Origin: Avena insularis
Taxonomy: Eukaryota; Streptophyta; Magnoliopsida; Poales; Poaceae
Reading direction: 5' to 3'
Length of the DNA stretch: 64,000 bases
NCBI GenBank assembly: GCA_023614405.1
Contig: CM042689.1
Span: 278,759,533-278,823,532, forward strand
Below, piece by piece: positions 32,796 to 46,444 of the stretch. Under the pieces are notes generated by a model. That model did not search any database, was not told the origin of the DNA, and saw only the letters and a list, made by a program, of their open reading frames with translations. The number at the start of each line of letters is the position of its first letter. Position 1 is the stretch's first letter. The translations under genes were made by a program, and so were the position numbers.

Positions 32796-35214
32796 GCAAC
32801 AGAAGATGTTCGAAAAAATCGGTTTCTATCTGCTGGTCTATTTTGACAGATTTCTGCCATTATTTGCATTTGCTTCTTATTGATTCCTTTTTAAGTTCTC
32901 TTTAGGTAAATCGAGCTTTTTGAAGGAGTTACTGCAGTAGCTTGTGTTTTTACTGAAAAGCCTTGTTGTTCCAAAGCTTTGCCAGAGGTTTAATATCTTT
33001 TGAATAAGCTAATGTTGCTAATGAAGATTGTGTGAAGTTTTGTATGAAGGAAAAATTTTAGGTGTAGAGAGAGAATGATACAATGGGATGAAGAATGGAC
33101 AAAAGCTCAAGCTTGGGGATGCCACCATGGTGTCACCCCAAGAAATATCTAAGAGGTACAAGCGTCAAAGCTTGGGGATGCCCAAGGCATCCCCTTCTTC
33201 ATCAATAAAAAGCTCAGGTCTGTTTAGACACTTCGTTTTTATTGCTTCATGCATAGTTGTGTTATCCTTGGAGCGTCTTTGTTTTTGTTTGCTTTGCTCA
33301 GGTTGTTTAGTTTGCTTTACTAAAGTAGTTTGGACCCCCGTTCTCGCTATGTTGTTTGCAAATAAGTTGCTTGGTGTTGGAAAGGAGTAGTAAGTTGTTG
33401 CTTGTAAGTGCAAGAGGAGCTTGCATTGACCGTGACTTAGACTTTAGCATGACATGCTAGGTGTTGTTTTGATCTTATGCTTAGTGATTATTGATGTAGA
33501 ATGTCTTGTTCCAAACAATTGGGATTGCTTAGTGTGCCTTGAATAAATTATGCGTTGCTTTAGCATGCAAAAAGCATAGTATTGTGGTATTCTCCTTTGA
33601 TGCTTTGCTTGGGTTGACTTGGAACATGCTCACACCATGTTATGACTCTCACAAGTCACCATTAGCCTCTATGATCATTTAGTCCTTGACTTGTAGTACC
33701 ACTCTATGCTTTGATTAGTAATGCTTTGTTGCACTGCATGATTATGGCCATTATTGCTCTCTTATTTGCTTGCTCCCAGTCTTATGCTAGCCTACACTTG
33801 TATGAGTAAGCTCTACTCATGCTTCCAACTCCCAAGAAACCAAGTTATTCCAAAGTGTCCACTATAAACTCCTATGCATGGTGTGTTACACCATTCCAAG
33901 TATATTCTTGTTTTTAGCTATCTTCCAATTAAAAACTATTTTGTTATGTGAAAACTTAGTGATTAAATCCCTCACAAACTTGATGGCACACTTTATATTC
34001 TTTGACCCTAATAAACTTGAACCATTGTGTCATATATGTTGTATATGCTTGCACTTATACGTTGGAATTAGCAGCACCGTGCTGCCACGGGGAACGTTTT
34101 CAACATTGCACTTGTACTTTGTACTCAGTTGATATCATGCTCTTTTGTCTATGGATGTCACCGATGTGAAATAAAGAGGGAACTTGTAAGTCCATGGAGT
34201 TTGTATCCTGTGTTAGAGAAACGCCTGGGCCGCTAGCCTAAGCCATGCCTAATCATGGTGGAAACTTATAGCATCACCATAGTGACATCTATGAAGCATT
34301 CTTCTTATAAAAAAGAGACACATTGAGAAAAGAGGAAAGAGAGGAAAAAAGCACCATATTCCCACGGTAAATAAGAAGATTGCTGAGATGCTCATTGTCT
34401 GCTTGCCTTGTCATTTTGGTTATGGGATAGCTCCTGTACCATGTGCAAGGGGTACCTGCTATGGTTCTCAATGACATGCAAATACTTACAATGACAAGAA
34501 CTTACAGGTGACTAAAGTTGAGTAGCATGAGGTGTGGCCCTCGTATTCAAGGGACTTGAGATTGCTAACTTATACTTCGTCAAGCATATACTCCATCTTT
34601 GTTCACTTTAACCTTAATCACTTCAAGATGCTTATGATAGGGGCAATGAGGGATGAAAGCTAACAAGTACCATAATTTTTGGAAGCTCTTTTTGAAACTT
34701 GAAATCCCTGCTTCCTTTATAAAAGGTCTTGCTTCCACCACTATTGAGTCTCCACCTTCTACCTTTAGGCACCATTAAGAGAGCATAGTTGCCATTCTGT
34801 GTGAAGTGTTCCAAAGCTTATTGATTGATGCATATTGTAATATTACTTGTTCTCGTGCTATTTGTTTCTAGTCACCCTTGTGAACTTTGAAGGTGTCCTA
34901 TGCATCTATTTGCTACTCTATGAGGGACAAGCTGATTGTCACTATGCTATGTTTTCTGTATGTGAAACGAACAAACGTTTTTCAATGCATGTTATTCATG
35001 GTCTTTGTTTATAGCTTGACATGTTGCATGCATAGTTACTTTGTCCTATTGTTATCACTCCATCTTTCATGCACATGTTTAGAGTTCTTTGATCCTAGCT
35101 TTCAATGTTTGCAAATGGTTAGATCTTTATTGTGAGGGTGCATGTCGCCTCAAAAATTATTCTTTTTATCACTTACCTACTCGAGGACCAGCAGGAGTTA
35201 AGCTTGGGGATGCT
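32796..35214 (+). other. C 3' non-coding tail, second part, and polypurine tract
   Basis: Continues from 23376 after D. Non-coding; colinear with the tails of A and B. Has the perfect inverted repeat at 33174-33194 and a PPT-like word at 33109-33122. Ends GAGTTAAGCTTGGGGATGCT, the polypurine tract, before the 3' LTR at 35215. Confidence 0.75.
33174..33194 (+). repeat. Inverted repeat of the tail (element C copy)
   Basis: GGGGATGCC-CAA-GGCATCCCC, perfect, as in A. Confidence 0.8.
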
Positions 35215-36770
35215 TGATACGTAAACGTATCTATAATTTTTGATGCTCCATGATTGTTTAGTATCTACTTTGCTTTGCTTTGTCTACACTTTGAGGTGCT
35301 TTTTACATGTTTTCTGGTACTAACCTATTAACAAGTTGCCACAGTGCAAGTTGCCTGTTTTGTGTTGTTTTTGGTTCCAGAAAAGTTAGTAAAGAAATAT
35401 TCTCGGAATTGGACGGGACAAACGTCAAAGTCAATATTTTCCGTGGGGAACAAGAAGTCCAGAGGGGAGACGGAGAGGATGCCAGGGCGCCCAGACCCCC
35501 CTAGGCGTGGGTGGGCCCTGCCTCGCGCCTAGGAAGGGTGTGGGGCCCCTGTCCACCGCCTCGGCTTCCCCCTTCGCCTATAAGAAGCCCCCGATGCAGA
35601 AACCCTAAGTACCCGATCAAATCTCCATGAAACCTTCTGTAGCCGCTGCCACCGTAGTCCCTAGATCAGGGGGATCTGAAGTTCTTCCTGGCACCCTGCC
35701 GGAGGGGAGATCATCCCGGAGGCCTTCTCTACAGTATGATGCGTGAGTAGTTCCACCTTGGACTATGGGTCCATGTAGTAGCTAGATGGTTGTATCTCCT
35801 CCTTGTGCTTTCATGTATATATCTTGTGAGCTCCGTTCATGATCAAGATCTAATCTATTTGTATTCATGCATGTTGTGTTTGCGGGGATCCGATGGATAT
35901 TGAGATAATTATGTTGGTTTGATTAATGGTTTTGTCTTTATGATTCTATCATGTCTGTGTTGTTTATGATCTTGCATGCTCTCCGTTGTTAGTAGCTATC
36001 TTGGCCAAGTAGTTGCTAGTGACTCCAAGAGGGGGTATTTATGCTCGATAGTGGGTTCATGCCTCTAGTTTCCAAGGGAAGTTACAATAATCTCTTCGGT
36101 TGTAGATGTGTTGTTTCTACTAGGGAGAAAACAACTGTCTCTTGTTCATGGAACATGTGGACTGTTTACCTTACACACTTTGCTTAAAGCAGTTGTCTGT
36201 TGCTTGCAACTTAATACTAGAGGGGGTTCGGATGAGAACCTGAAGGTGGACTTCTAGTCATAGATGCAGTTGGATGGCGGTCTATGTATCTTGTTGTATT
36301 GCCCAATCGAATCTCATAGGATCTTTCTGACTAGTAATTTATTGTTATGCCTTGCTCAGTTCCTGTCAATTGCCCTGTTGTAATTTGTTTACCCTTCATG
36401 CCATGTTATTTATCTAAGGAGAGCACCTCTAGTGAACTATGGACCCCGGTCCAATATTTATCATTGATACATCTTCCATTGTTACTTGTTTACTTGCTGC
36501 AAACCACCATTACCTTCCACACCATACGTTTAATCCTTTGTTACAGCAAACCGGTGAGCTTGACAACCTGACTGCTTCGTTGGGGCAAAGTGTTGAGTTT
36601 GTGTTGTGTAGGTCTCCCTGTTGCTTGCAACACCTGTGTGACGTTTCCTTCCCCCTACTAGTTCGATAACCTCGGTTTCTTACTGAAGGAAAACTTGCTG
36701 CTGTGCTGCTTCACACCTTGCTCTTGGGGTTCCCAACGAAGCGCTCCTACATCAACTCAGCGCTGCATCA
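35215..36770 (+). repeat. C 3' LTR
   Basis: Starts TGATACGTAAACGTATC (four bases shorter at the start than related LTRs) and ends GCTGCATCA; 1556 bp. Pairs with 19372-20880 and keeps the 50-bp segment lost there. CTATAAG at 35578-35584. Confidence 0.9.
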
Positions 36771-36775
36771 GCTAT

Positions 36776-37039
36776 GTTTTCTATATGTGAAACAAACAAA
36801 CATTTTTCAATGCATGTTATTCATGATCTTTGTTTGTAGCCTTTCATGTTGCATGCATAGTTACTTTGTCTTATTGTTAGAACTCCATCTTTCATGCACA
36901 TGTTTAGAGTTCTTTGATCCCAGCTTTCAATGCTTGCAAATGGTTTGATCTTGGTTTTGATGGTGCATGTCACCTCAAAAATTATACTTTTTATCACTTA
37001 CCTACTCGAGGCCGAGCAGGAGTTAAGCTTGGGGATGCT
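36776..37039 (+). other. B 3' non-coding tail, last part, and polypurine tract
   Basis: Resumes the B tail at the GCTAT target of C. Ends GAGTTAAGCTTGGGGATGCT before the 3' LTR of B. Confidence 0.85.
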
Positions 37040-38517
37040 TGATACGTCATAAACGTATCTATAATTTTTGATGTTCCATCCTTGTTTAGTATCTACTTTG
37101 CTTTGCTTTGTCTACACTTTGAGGTGTTTTTATATGTTTTATGGTACTAACTTATTAACAAGATGCCATATTGCCAGTTACCTGTTTTCTTCTGTTTTTG
37201 GTTCCAGAAATGCAGAAAATCAATATTCTCGGAATTGGATGGGACAAAAGACAAAATCATTATTTTCCCGGAGCAACACGGAACCACAAAGCAGAGTTGG
37301 AGGAGGACACCAGGGTGGCCGCACCCCTAGGCGCGGGCCAGCCCTGGTGGCGCCCACAGGGGTTGTGGCCCCCTGGACCTCCACCGACCTTGCCTCCTGC
37401 GCCTATAAGAAAGCCCCCGGGGAGAAAACCCTAAATCATCCAGAAGAAATCCACAAAAAACTCCATAGCGCCACCGCCACCGAAGGGGAGATTCAGGGGA
37501 CAGAAAGTCTATGTTTTGGCACCCTGCCGGGATGGGGAATTGCCCTAGAGACATCTCCATCGATCTCCACCACCATCTCCATCACCGCTGCTGATTCCCA
37601 TGATGAGCAGGGAGTAGTTCTTCCTTGAGGCTAAGGGCTCTACTGGTAGCTATGTGTTCATCTCTCTCTCTATGCATGATCATGTTGTGGCCATGATCTT
37701 TGTAATCAAGTAGATCTGCTCTGCTACTCAAGTGCTTTAATAGATCTCTACTCTCCCCATGTGTGTGAAAGTGACAACGTGCACGCCATGGTGGCACTTA
37801 GGCTTGAGTCTACATACATACTCATTGTGCTTTAATAGATCTATGCTTTTCCCCATGTGTGTGAAAGTGACAGCGTGCACACCGTGTGTAGCACTTAACC
37901 TAGACTACATATATATTTGTTATGATTTATATTTGGAGTTGGATGTCTTTATGAAATTGTGGTGTTTGTTGGAACCATCTAGAGCTCAAGGTGACAGTGT
38001 GGGGTTATCTAGATTGGGGAAGGCCCTACCGTGGATTAGAGTGTCCAACCGGAGAGTAGTTCGGGGTAGTATCATGAAGAGAATATATTTATTGAGAGTG
38101 TTCACTAGTGAAAGTATGATCCCTAGGCCTTTTTTCTAAGTATTGAAACACCGTTTGCATCTAGATCTGTTGCATGTTTGCTTGCTTCCATCTTAATTTC
38201 AGTTTGCCTTTAGTTTCTCCCACGTCAACAACAAGTCAGAAGCTCTTTTCTGGCACCGTTACCACTTGTATTTCACTATCTCTTCGTCGAACTAGTGCAC
38301 CTATACAACTGACAAGTGTATTGGGTGTGTTGGGGACACAAGAGACTTCTTGTATCTTGATTGCAGGGTTGCTTGAGAGGTAATACCTTTGAACACTTCC
38401 TCCCTGAGTTCGATAAACCTTGGGTGAGCCACTTAAGGGAAACTTGCTGCTGTTCTACAAACCTCTGCACTTGGAGGACCAACAACTGTCTATAAGAATA
38501 GAAGTGCGTGGACATCA
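37040..38517 (+). repeat. B 3' LTR
   Basis: Starts TGATACGTCATAAACG and ends GTGGACATCA; 1478 bp. Pairs with 14350-15825 over the full length. CTATAAG at 37403-37409. Confidence 0.9.
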
Positions 38518-38518
38518 T

Positions 38519-39906
38519 TGATATGTCGTAAACGTATCTATAATTTTTGATGTTCCATGCTTGTTTAGTATCTACTTTGCTCTGTATACACTTTGAGGTA
38601 TTTTTATATGTTTTCTGGGACTAACCTATTAACAAGAACTACAGTGCCAGTTGCCTGTTTTCTGTTGTTTTTGGTTCCAGAAAGGTCAGAAATGAATATT
38701 CTCGGAATTGGACGGGACAAAAGCCAAAGTCAATATTTTATCGTGGGGAACACGGAGCCAGAAGATGAGACGGAGGAGGGACTCGAGGGGGCCACACCCC
38801 CTGGCCCGCATCTGGGGGGGAGGGTGCAGCCGCCTCGGGCACCCCCTCGGCCTCCCTCTTCGCCTATAAGAAGCCCCCAATACCTAAACCCTAAGTACCC
38901 GATCAGTCTTCCACGAAACAGCCCGTAGCCGCCACCATCATCCCTAGATCGGGGGGATCTGAAGCTCTTCCCGGCACCCTGCCGGAGGGGAGAGATCATC
39001 CCAGAGGCCTTCTTCATCACCATGCTAGCCTCCGGTTTGATGCGTGAGTAGTTTCACCTTGGACTATGGGTCCATGTAGTAGCTAGATGGTTGTTTCTCC
39101 TCCTTTGTGCTACCATATTTAGATCTTGTGAGCTCCGTTCATGATCAAGATCATCTATTTGTAATCATGCATGTTGTGTTTATGGGGATCTAATGGATAT
39201 TGAGATTACTATGTCATATTGGTTAATTATTCTATCTTATTGATTCTATCATGTTTGTGTTGTTTGAGATCTTGCATGCTCTCCATTTATAGTAGCTACC
39301 TTGGACAAGTAGATGCTAGTGACTCCAAGAGGGGGTATTTATGCTCGATAGTGGGTTCATGCCTCTATTTAATCTAGGGAAGTGACAAAAATCTCTAAGG
39401 TTGTAGATGTGTTGTTGCTACTAGGGATAAAACAACGATCTCTTGTTCATGGAACAAGTGGATTGTTTACTTTACACACCTTGCTTAAAGCAGTTATCCG
39501 TTTCTTGCAACTTAATACTGGAGGGGGTTCGGATGATAACCTGAAGGTGGATTACTAGTCATAGATCCAGTTGGATGGCGGTCTATGTATCTTGTTGTAA
39601 TGCCCAATAAAATCTCATAGGATCATGAATGTCTAGTATTGCATTGTTATGCCTTGCTCTGTCCTGTCAATTGCCCCGCTGTAATGTGTTTACCCAACAT
39701 CTTATGTTGTTTATCTTAAGGAGAACACCTCTAGTGAACTATGGACCCCGGTCCAATCTTTACCATTGATACATCTTCCACTATTACTGTTTACTTTCCG
39801 CAAGCCACCATTACCTTCCACACCATACAATTAATCCTTTGTTTTCAGCAAGCCGGTGATATTGACAACCTCACTGTTCGTTGGGGCAAAGTCTTGAGTT
39901 TGTTTT
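38519..39906 (+). repeat. A 3' LTR, first part
   Basis: Starts TGATATGTCGTAAACG. Matches 9180-10580 of the 5' LTR, then is cut by E in GAGTTTGT-TT. CTATAAG at 38863-38869. Its first four bases are also the end of the TTGAT duplicate of B. Confidence 0.9.
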
Positions 39907-41469
39907 TGATGCGTGCACCCAGTGTTTGACGTGGGACACTTTGTTGGAACCCCAAGAGCAAGGTGTGATGAGCACAATAGCAAGTTTCCCTCAGTAGAGA
40001 CCGAGGTTATCGAACCTGAAGGAGGAAGGAAACGTCTCAAAGGTGTTGCTGGCAACATGGAGACCTGCACAACACAAACTCAAGAATTTGCCCCAACGAA
40101 TTAGTGAGGTTGTCAAGCTCACCGGTTTGCTGTAACAAAGGATTAAACGTATGGTGTGAAAGGTAATGGTTTGCAGCAAGTAAACAAGTAATAGTGAAAG
40201 ATGTATCAATGGTAAAGATTGGAACCGGGTCCATAGTTCACTAGAGGTGCCCTCCTTAGATAAACAACATGACATGAAGGGTAAACAAATTACAGTGGGG
40301 CAATTGACAGGAATGAAGCAAGGCATAACAATGCAATTACTATCCATAAAGATCCTATGAGGTTGATTGGGCAATACAACAATATACATAGACCTTCATC
40401 CAACTGCATTTATGACTAGAAGTCCACCTCCAGGTTATCATCCGACCCCCCTTCAGTATTAAGTTGCAAGCAATGCATAACCGCTTAAGCAAAGTGTGTA
40501 AGGTAAATAGTCCTCATGTTCCATGATAATGAGACCGTTGTTTTCTCCTAGTAGCAACAAAGACATATACAAATCAAGAGATTATTGTCACTTCCCTTGG
40601 AAACTAGAGGCATGAACCCACTATCGAGCATAAATACTCCCTCTTGGAGTCACTAGCAACTACTTGGCCAAGATAACCACTAGCAACGGAGAGCATGCAA
40701 GATCACAAACAACATAGACATGATAGAATCATAAAGATAAAACCATTAATCAAACCAACATAATAATCTCAATATCCATCGGATCCACGCAAACACAACA
40801 TGCATGATTACAAATAGATTAGATCTTGATCATGAACGGAGCTCACAAGATCTATACATGAAAGCATAAAGGAGGAGATACAACCATCTAGCTACTACAT
40901 GGACCCATAGTCCAAGGTGGAACTACTCACGAATCATACCGGAGAGAATGCCTCCGGGATGATCTCCCCTCCGGCAGGGTGCCGGGAAGAGCTTCAGATC
41001 CCCGGATCTAGGGACGATGGTGGCGGTGGCTACAGACAGTTTCATGGATTTCTGATTGGGTACTCAGGGTTTCTGCATCGGGGGCTTCTTATAGGCGAAG
41101 GGGCGAGACCAGGAGGCGGCCAGGGTGCCCAAACCCTAGACAGGCGCGGGCTAGGGCCCACTCGCTCCTAGGGTGGCTCTGGCCCCCTGGCTGGCCTTCC
41201 GGGCTCCCCTCTGGACTTCTTGTTCCCCACAGAAAGTTATTGACTTTGTCCTTTGTCCCGTCCAATTCCGAGAATATTTCTTTACTAACTTTTCTGAAAC
41301 CAAAAATAGCAGAAAACAGGCATCTGGTACCTCAATTCCGAGAATATTTGTTAACAGGTTAGTACCAGAAAACATGTAAAAAGCACCTCAAAGTGTGGAC
41401 AAGTAAAGCAAAGTAGATACTACAAAAGCATGGAGCATCAAAAATTATATATACGTTTCCAATGTATCA
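39907..41469 (-). repeat. E 3' LTR (left copy)
   Basis: 1563 bp; on the minus strand it starts TGATACATTGGAAACG and ends GTGCACGCATCA. CTATAAG on the minus strand at 41088-41094. Near 41330-41350 a second copy of the AATTCCGAGAATATTT segment (first at 41264) has been inserted, absent from the right copy. Confidence 0.9.
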
Positions 41470-43488
41470 GCATCCCCAACCTTAACTCCTGCTCGTCCTC
41501 GAGTAGGTAAGTGATAAAAGAATAAGTTTTGAGGTGACATGCACCCTCACAATAAAGATCCAACCATTTGCAAGCATTGAAAGCTGGGATCAAAGAACTC
41601 TAAACATGTGCATGAAAGATGGAGTTCTAATAATAGGACATAGTAACTATGCATGCAACATGGCAAGCTACAAACAAAGATCATGAATAATATGCATTGA
41701 AAAACGTTTGTTTGTTTCACATGCAGAAAACATAGCATAGTGGCAATCAACTTGTCCCTCATAGAGTAACAATATAATGCATATGACACCTGCAAAGTTC
41801 ACAAGGGTGACTAGAAACAAATAGCACAAGAGCAAGTAGTAACACAATATGCATCAATTAATAAGCTTTGGAACACTGCACACAGAATGACAACTATGCT
41901 CTCTTAATGGTGCCTAAAGGTAGAAGATGGAGACTCAAATAATGGTGGAAGAAAGGCTTTTTTGTAAAGGAAGCAGGGATTACAAGTTTCAAAAAGAGCT
42001 TCCAAAAATTATGGTACTTGTTAGCTTTCAGCCCTCATTACCCCTATCATAAGCATCTTGAAGTGTTTAAGGTTAAAGTGGCAAAGTTGGAGTATATGCT
42101 TGACGAAGTATAAGTTGGCAATCTCATTCCCCTTGAATACGAGGGCCACACCTCATGCATACTCAACTTTGGGTCCAGGTAAGTTCTTGTCAATGTAAGT
42201 ATTTGCATATCATTGAGAACCGCCAACAGGGTACCCCTTGCACATGGCACAGGAGCATTCCCATAACCAAAATGACAAGGCAAGCAGACAATGAGCATCT
42301 CAGCAATTCTTCTTAAATACCATGGGAATATGGTGCTTTTTTCTCTCTTTCCTCTTTTCTAAATGTGTCTCTTTTTTTATAAGAAGAATGCTTCATAGAT
42401 GTCACTATGGTGATGCTGCAAGTTTCCACCATGATTAGGCATGGCTTAGGCTAGCGGCCTAGGCGTTTCTCTAACATAGGATACAAACTCCATGAACTTA
42501 CAAGTTCCCTATTTATTTCACACCGGTGACATCCATACACAAAATAACATGATATCAACTGAGTACAACAAGGTACAAGTGCAATGTTGAAAACGTTCCC
42601 CGTGACAGCACGGTTCTGCTAATTCCAACTTATAAGTGCAAGCATATACAATAAAGTTGTCACAATGGTTCAAGTTTATTAGGGAAAAAGAATAAATTGT
42701 GCCATCAAGTTCGTGAGGGATTTAATCACTAAGTTTTCACATAACAAAATAGTTTTTAATTGGAAGATAGCTGAAAACAAGAATATACTTTGAATGGTGT
42801 AACACACCATGCATAGGAGTTTATAGTGGAAACTTTGGAATAACTTGGTTTCTTGGGAGTTGGAGGCATGAGTAGAACTTACTCATACAAGTGGAGGCTA
42901 GCAAAAGACTGGGAGCAACCAACTAAGAGAGCAATAATGGCCAAAATTTTGCAATGCAACAAAGCAAACTAATCAAAGCAAAGAGTGGTACTACAAGTCA
43001 AGGATTAAATGATCATAGAGGCTAATGGTGACTTGTCATAGTTATAACATGGTGTGAGCATGTGCCAAGTCAACCCAAACAAAACATCAAAGGAGAATAC
43101 CACAATACTATGCTTTTGCATGCTAAAACAATGCGTAATTTCTTCAAGGCACAGTAAGCAATCCCAATTGTTTGGAACAATACATGCTACATCAATAATC
43201 ACTAATAATAATGCTAAAACAACACCTAGAATGTCATGCTAAAGTCTAAGTCACAGTCAATGCAAGCTCCTCTTGCACTTCAAGCAAGAACTTACTACTC
43301 CTTTCCAAACACCAAGCAAACTTATTTGCAAAACAACACAACGAGAACGGGGGTCCAAACTACTAAAGCAAACTAAACAAACTAAGCAAAGCAAATGAAA
43401 ACTAAGACGCTCCAAAAACAACACAACTGTGCATGAAACAATAAAAATGAAGTGTCTAGACAGACCTGAGGTTTTTATTGATGAAGAA

Positions 43489-43509
43489 GGGGATGCCTTG
43501 GGCATCCCC
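43489..43509 (-). repeat. Inverted repeat of the tail (element E copy)
   Basis: GGGGATGCC-TTG-GGCATCCCC on the plus strand, perfect arms. Confidence 0.8.
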
Positions 43510-44141
43510 AAGCTTTGACGCTTGTACCACTTGTATATTTCTTGGATTGACACCATGGTGGAATCCCCAAGCTTGATATTTTGTCCATTCTTCATCTCAT
43601 TGCATCATTCTCTCTCTACACCTGAAATTTTTCCTTCATACAAAACTTCACACAACCTTTATTAGCAACATTAGCTTATTCAAAAGATATTAGACCACTA
43701 GCAAAGCTTTGGAACAGCAAGGATTTTCACTAAAAACACAAGCTAATGTAGTAACTCCTTCAAAGAAACTCAATTTACCTGAAGAGAGCTCAAAAAGGAA
43801 TCAATAAGAAGCAAATGCAAATAATGGCAGAAATCTGTCAAAACAGACGAACATGTAGAAACGAATGTTTTTGAACATCTTCTGTTGCTCAAATTGAAAA
43901 GTGTTGAACTAAGAAAGTTAGCCAACATATTGGGGGATTTATTCGTAAATTTTGAGCTCAATATGAGTTACAGAGCCTCCTGACGAATATTTTTGGTGGA
44001 GGACAGAAATCTGTTTCGGGACAGCAACTCCCCAAATCTTACTTCCCTCTCATTAGAGATCATTCTTGGCACAAAAAGCAAACAAAAAGGATAAGGAGAG
44101 GTCATTAAAGAAGTAATAACTTCCAAGACTCAAGGAAACTC

Positions 44142-44157
44142 TTGGGTTATATCCCAA
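44142..44157 (-). repeat. Conserved hairpin after the ORF (element E copy)
   Basis: Minus strand TTGGGATATAACCCAA, perfect 5-bp stem; loop differs by one base from C. Confidence 0.55.
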
Positions 44158-44207
44158 CAAGTACTTTTCTTTAACGCCTTTAAGTTAGGCACAAGAAGCA
44201 AGAAGAA

Positions 44208-45060
44208 TCAAGTATTTTCGAATGAGGAAGCATTAACATCAAACCTTTCTTTCAAAGGAGGAGCAAAAAAGCAACTTCTCTCTCATCATAGGGAAGTGTT
44301 CAATAACTTTCTTGAATGGAAAATGATATTTGATGGTGCCTTCTTTCATATCAATGATGGCACCAACTGTTCTAAGAAAAGGTCTTCCCAAAGTAATAGG
44401 ACTAGAAGCATTGTATTCAACATCCAAAACATAGAATTCAACAGGGACATACTCATTGTTAACCATAATCAGAACATCACTAATACTCCCCATGAGTTTC
44501 TTCTTAGAATTATCATTGAGTGGGACATACAAATAACAATCTTCTAATGGTGGCAAATCAAGCATTTCATAAATCTTCCTAGGAATAATAGAGACACTAG
44601 AACAAGATCACATGAAGCTTTGAGATCAAAGTCATTCACTTGCATATTAATAATGGGTTCCCAACTATCTTCTACTTTCCTAGGAATAGAAGCTTTGTGT
44701 TTTAGCTTCTCTTCCTCAATCTTAACAAGAGCATCTGTAATGCGTTTGGTAAAGGCAACATGCATATCACTAGCATCAGGACTTCTAGCAAGCTTTTGCA
44801 GGAACATAATCACTTTAGAAATATTGCAACCATCAATATCAAAGTCAAACTTAGCATCACTAGTAGTAGGCTCACTAGGCTTAGACATAGTAGGAGGAGG
44901 AATAGGGGCTACTTGTGGTTTAGTGGTGATAGTGCACACACTATTGTTTCTATCAATTTTAGGTTCCCTTTCCCACCTAGCATGAAGTTGAGCTAATAGC
45001 CTAACATTTTAATCAATAGTAACTTGTATGGCATGAGCAGTAGAAAAGGTGTTTTCCATA
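44208..45060 (-). pseudogene. E aspartic protease region, broken
   Basis: Closely matches the protease of C but is broken: a stop in the N-terminal helix near 45013 (GAA to TAA), and loss of one base inside the active-site triad near 44605, so that CDL is followed by the wrong frame. The downstream part reopens at 44565 (MLDLPPLEDCYL) and includes the ITLGRPFLRTVGA motif. A further shift near 44240 spoils the end. The Asp itself is kept, but no working enzyme can be made. Confidence 0.85.
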
Positions 45061-46160
45061 GTTTTAGGTTTAGCAGCCATTTTATTAACCAAGGAAGTTT
45101 GAGCTTTAAAAAAAGGATATATTTTTCTCAACAGTTAAAAGATTTTCCTCTATAGTCTTATTGAAAGTGGTTTGTTTACTAATAAAGTCTTTGAGCATTA
45201 CTTCAAGTTCAGAGGGGGCACTTCTAACATTATTGTAAGAGCTTCCATAAGAATTGCCATTATTAGGAGGATAAGGCCTATAATTGTTGTTGCTACCAAA
45301 ATTATTCCTATAGGCATTATTGTTGAAATTGTTGTTTCTAATGAAGTTCACATCAACTTGCTCTTCTTGAGCAACCAAAGAGGCTAAGTGAACACTATTA
45401 GGATCTAGAGGTGCTTTCCCATTAACAAGCATAGCCATAATAACATCAATATTTTCACTCAAAGAGGAAGTTTCCTTGACAGAATTTACCTTCTTACCAT
45501 GTGGAGCTCTATCAACATGCCATTCAGAGTAGTTAACCATCATATTATCAAGGAGCCTTGTTGCAACACCCAAGGTGAGGCCCATGAAGGTACCTCCAGC
45601 AGCAGAATCCAACAGGTTTCTTGAGGAGAAGTTCAAACCTGCATAAAAAGTCCGGATAATCATCTAAGCAGTGAGTCCATGAGTAGGGCAATTTTTAACC
45701 AAAGATTTCATTCTTTCCCAAGCAGGAGCACATGTTCACTATCAAGCTGTTTAAATTTCATAATGTCACTTCTCATAGCAATAATCTTAGCAGGAGGATA
45801 GTACTTTCCAATAAAAGCATCTTTGCACTTAGTCCGAGAATCAATACTATTTTTAGGCAAAGATAGCAACCATTCTTTAGCTTTTCCCCTCAAGGAGAAA
45901 GGAAAAAGCCTGAGCTTAATAATATCTCCATCTACATCCTTATACTTTTGCATCTCACAAAGTTCAACAAAGCTATTAAGATGGGCGTAGGATCATCGAA
46001 CCAGACTGTAAAATTGCTCTCTCATCACAAGATTCAACAAAGCAGGCTTAATTTCATAAAAGCTAGCATCAGGAGCAGGTGGAGCAATAGGAGTGCTTAG
46101 GAAATCATTGTTGTTGGTGCTAGTGAAGTTACACAACTTGGTGTTCTCAGCAGAGTTCAT
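45061..46160 (-). pseudogene. gag: E gag, broken
   Basis: Matches gag of C along its length (MNSAENTKLCNFTSTNNN at the start, LFPFSLRGKAKEWLLSLP, FYAGLNFSSRNLLDSAAGG). Damage: a shift with loss near 45960-45990, one base lost near 45725, a Trp codon changed to stop (TAG) at about 45664, and another shift near 45110 at an A run. The Leu codon that is a stop in C (21238) is intact here, which shows that the stop in C is a later change. Confidence 0.87.
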
Positions 46161-46377
46161 TTTGGCAAAGGTGGGTAAGCCAAAAATAGCAGTAGCAGCT
46201 AGAGCAGGCACTAATTTTTTTTGTGCTTTTGAATAAAGCAAGCAAACAAAACTAGACTAATTTTTTTGGGTTTTTTGAAAAGAGGAAAGCAAAACCAAGA
46301 AAAAGAAACAAAGCAAACTAAAAGCAAAGTAAAGATAAAGGAAGTGAAGGACTCCCCTAGTGAAGACGTCCTTAGCC

Positions 46378-46395
46378 TCCCCGGCAACGGCTCTA
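46378..46395 (-). repeat. Second, PBS-like copy in E
   Basis: The minus strand reads TAGAGCCGTTGCCGGGGA, preceded by AGATTTC as in the true site at 46445-46462. It is 67 bases inside it and suggests a local duplication of the primer-site region. Confidence 0.65.
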
Positions 46396-46444
46396 GAAAT
46401 CTGGGTGCCTGACGGGGAGGAAGAGGTTGAAGTTGTCCTGTAGA

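Larger units (their letters stand above)
19372..36770 (+). mobile_element. C: Athila-like gag-protease element inside B, split by D
   Basis: LTRs at 19372-20880 and 35215-36770, primer site at 20889-20906, broken gag (21118-22206) and protease (22145-23065), then the non-coding tail (23066-23376, resuming 32796-35214). The duplicated target GCTAT is at 19367-19371 and 36771-36775, and removing C joins the two parts of the B tail. Without D the element is about 8.0 kb. Reverse transcriptase and integrase are absent and the protease end passes straight into the tail, so this is a standing non-autonomous form and not a fresh deletion. Confidence 0.92.
14350..38517 (+). mobile_element. B: non-autonomous Athila-like element inside A, split by C
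   Basis: LTRs at 14350-15825 and 37040-38517, primer site at 15836-15853, broken ORF at 15960-16764, then the group's non-coding tail (16765-19371, resuming 36776-37039). The duplicated target TTGAT is at 14345-14349 and 38518-38522. B landed exactly at the junction between the polypurine tract and 3' LTR of A. Without C the element is about 6.8 kb. No gag or pol domain is present. Confidence 0.9.
41470..44207 (-). other. E polypurine tract and 3' non-coding tail
   Basis: Starts (minus-strand end) with the tract GAGTTAAGGTTGGGGATGC at 41470-41488. Non-coding for 2.7 kb, colinear with the tails of A, B and C in reverse. Has the inverted repeat at 43489-43509 and the hairpin at 44142-44157. 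Confidence 0.75.
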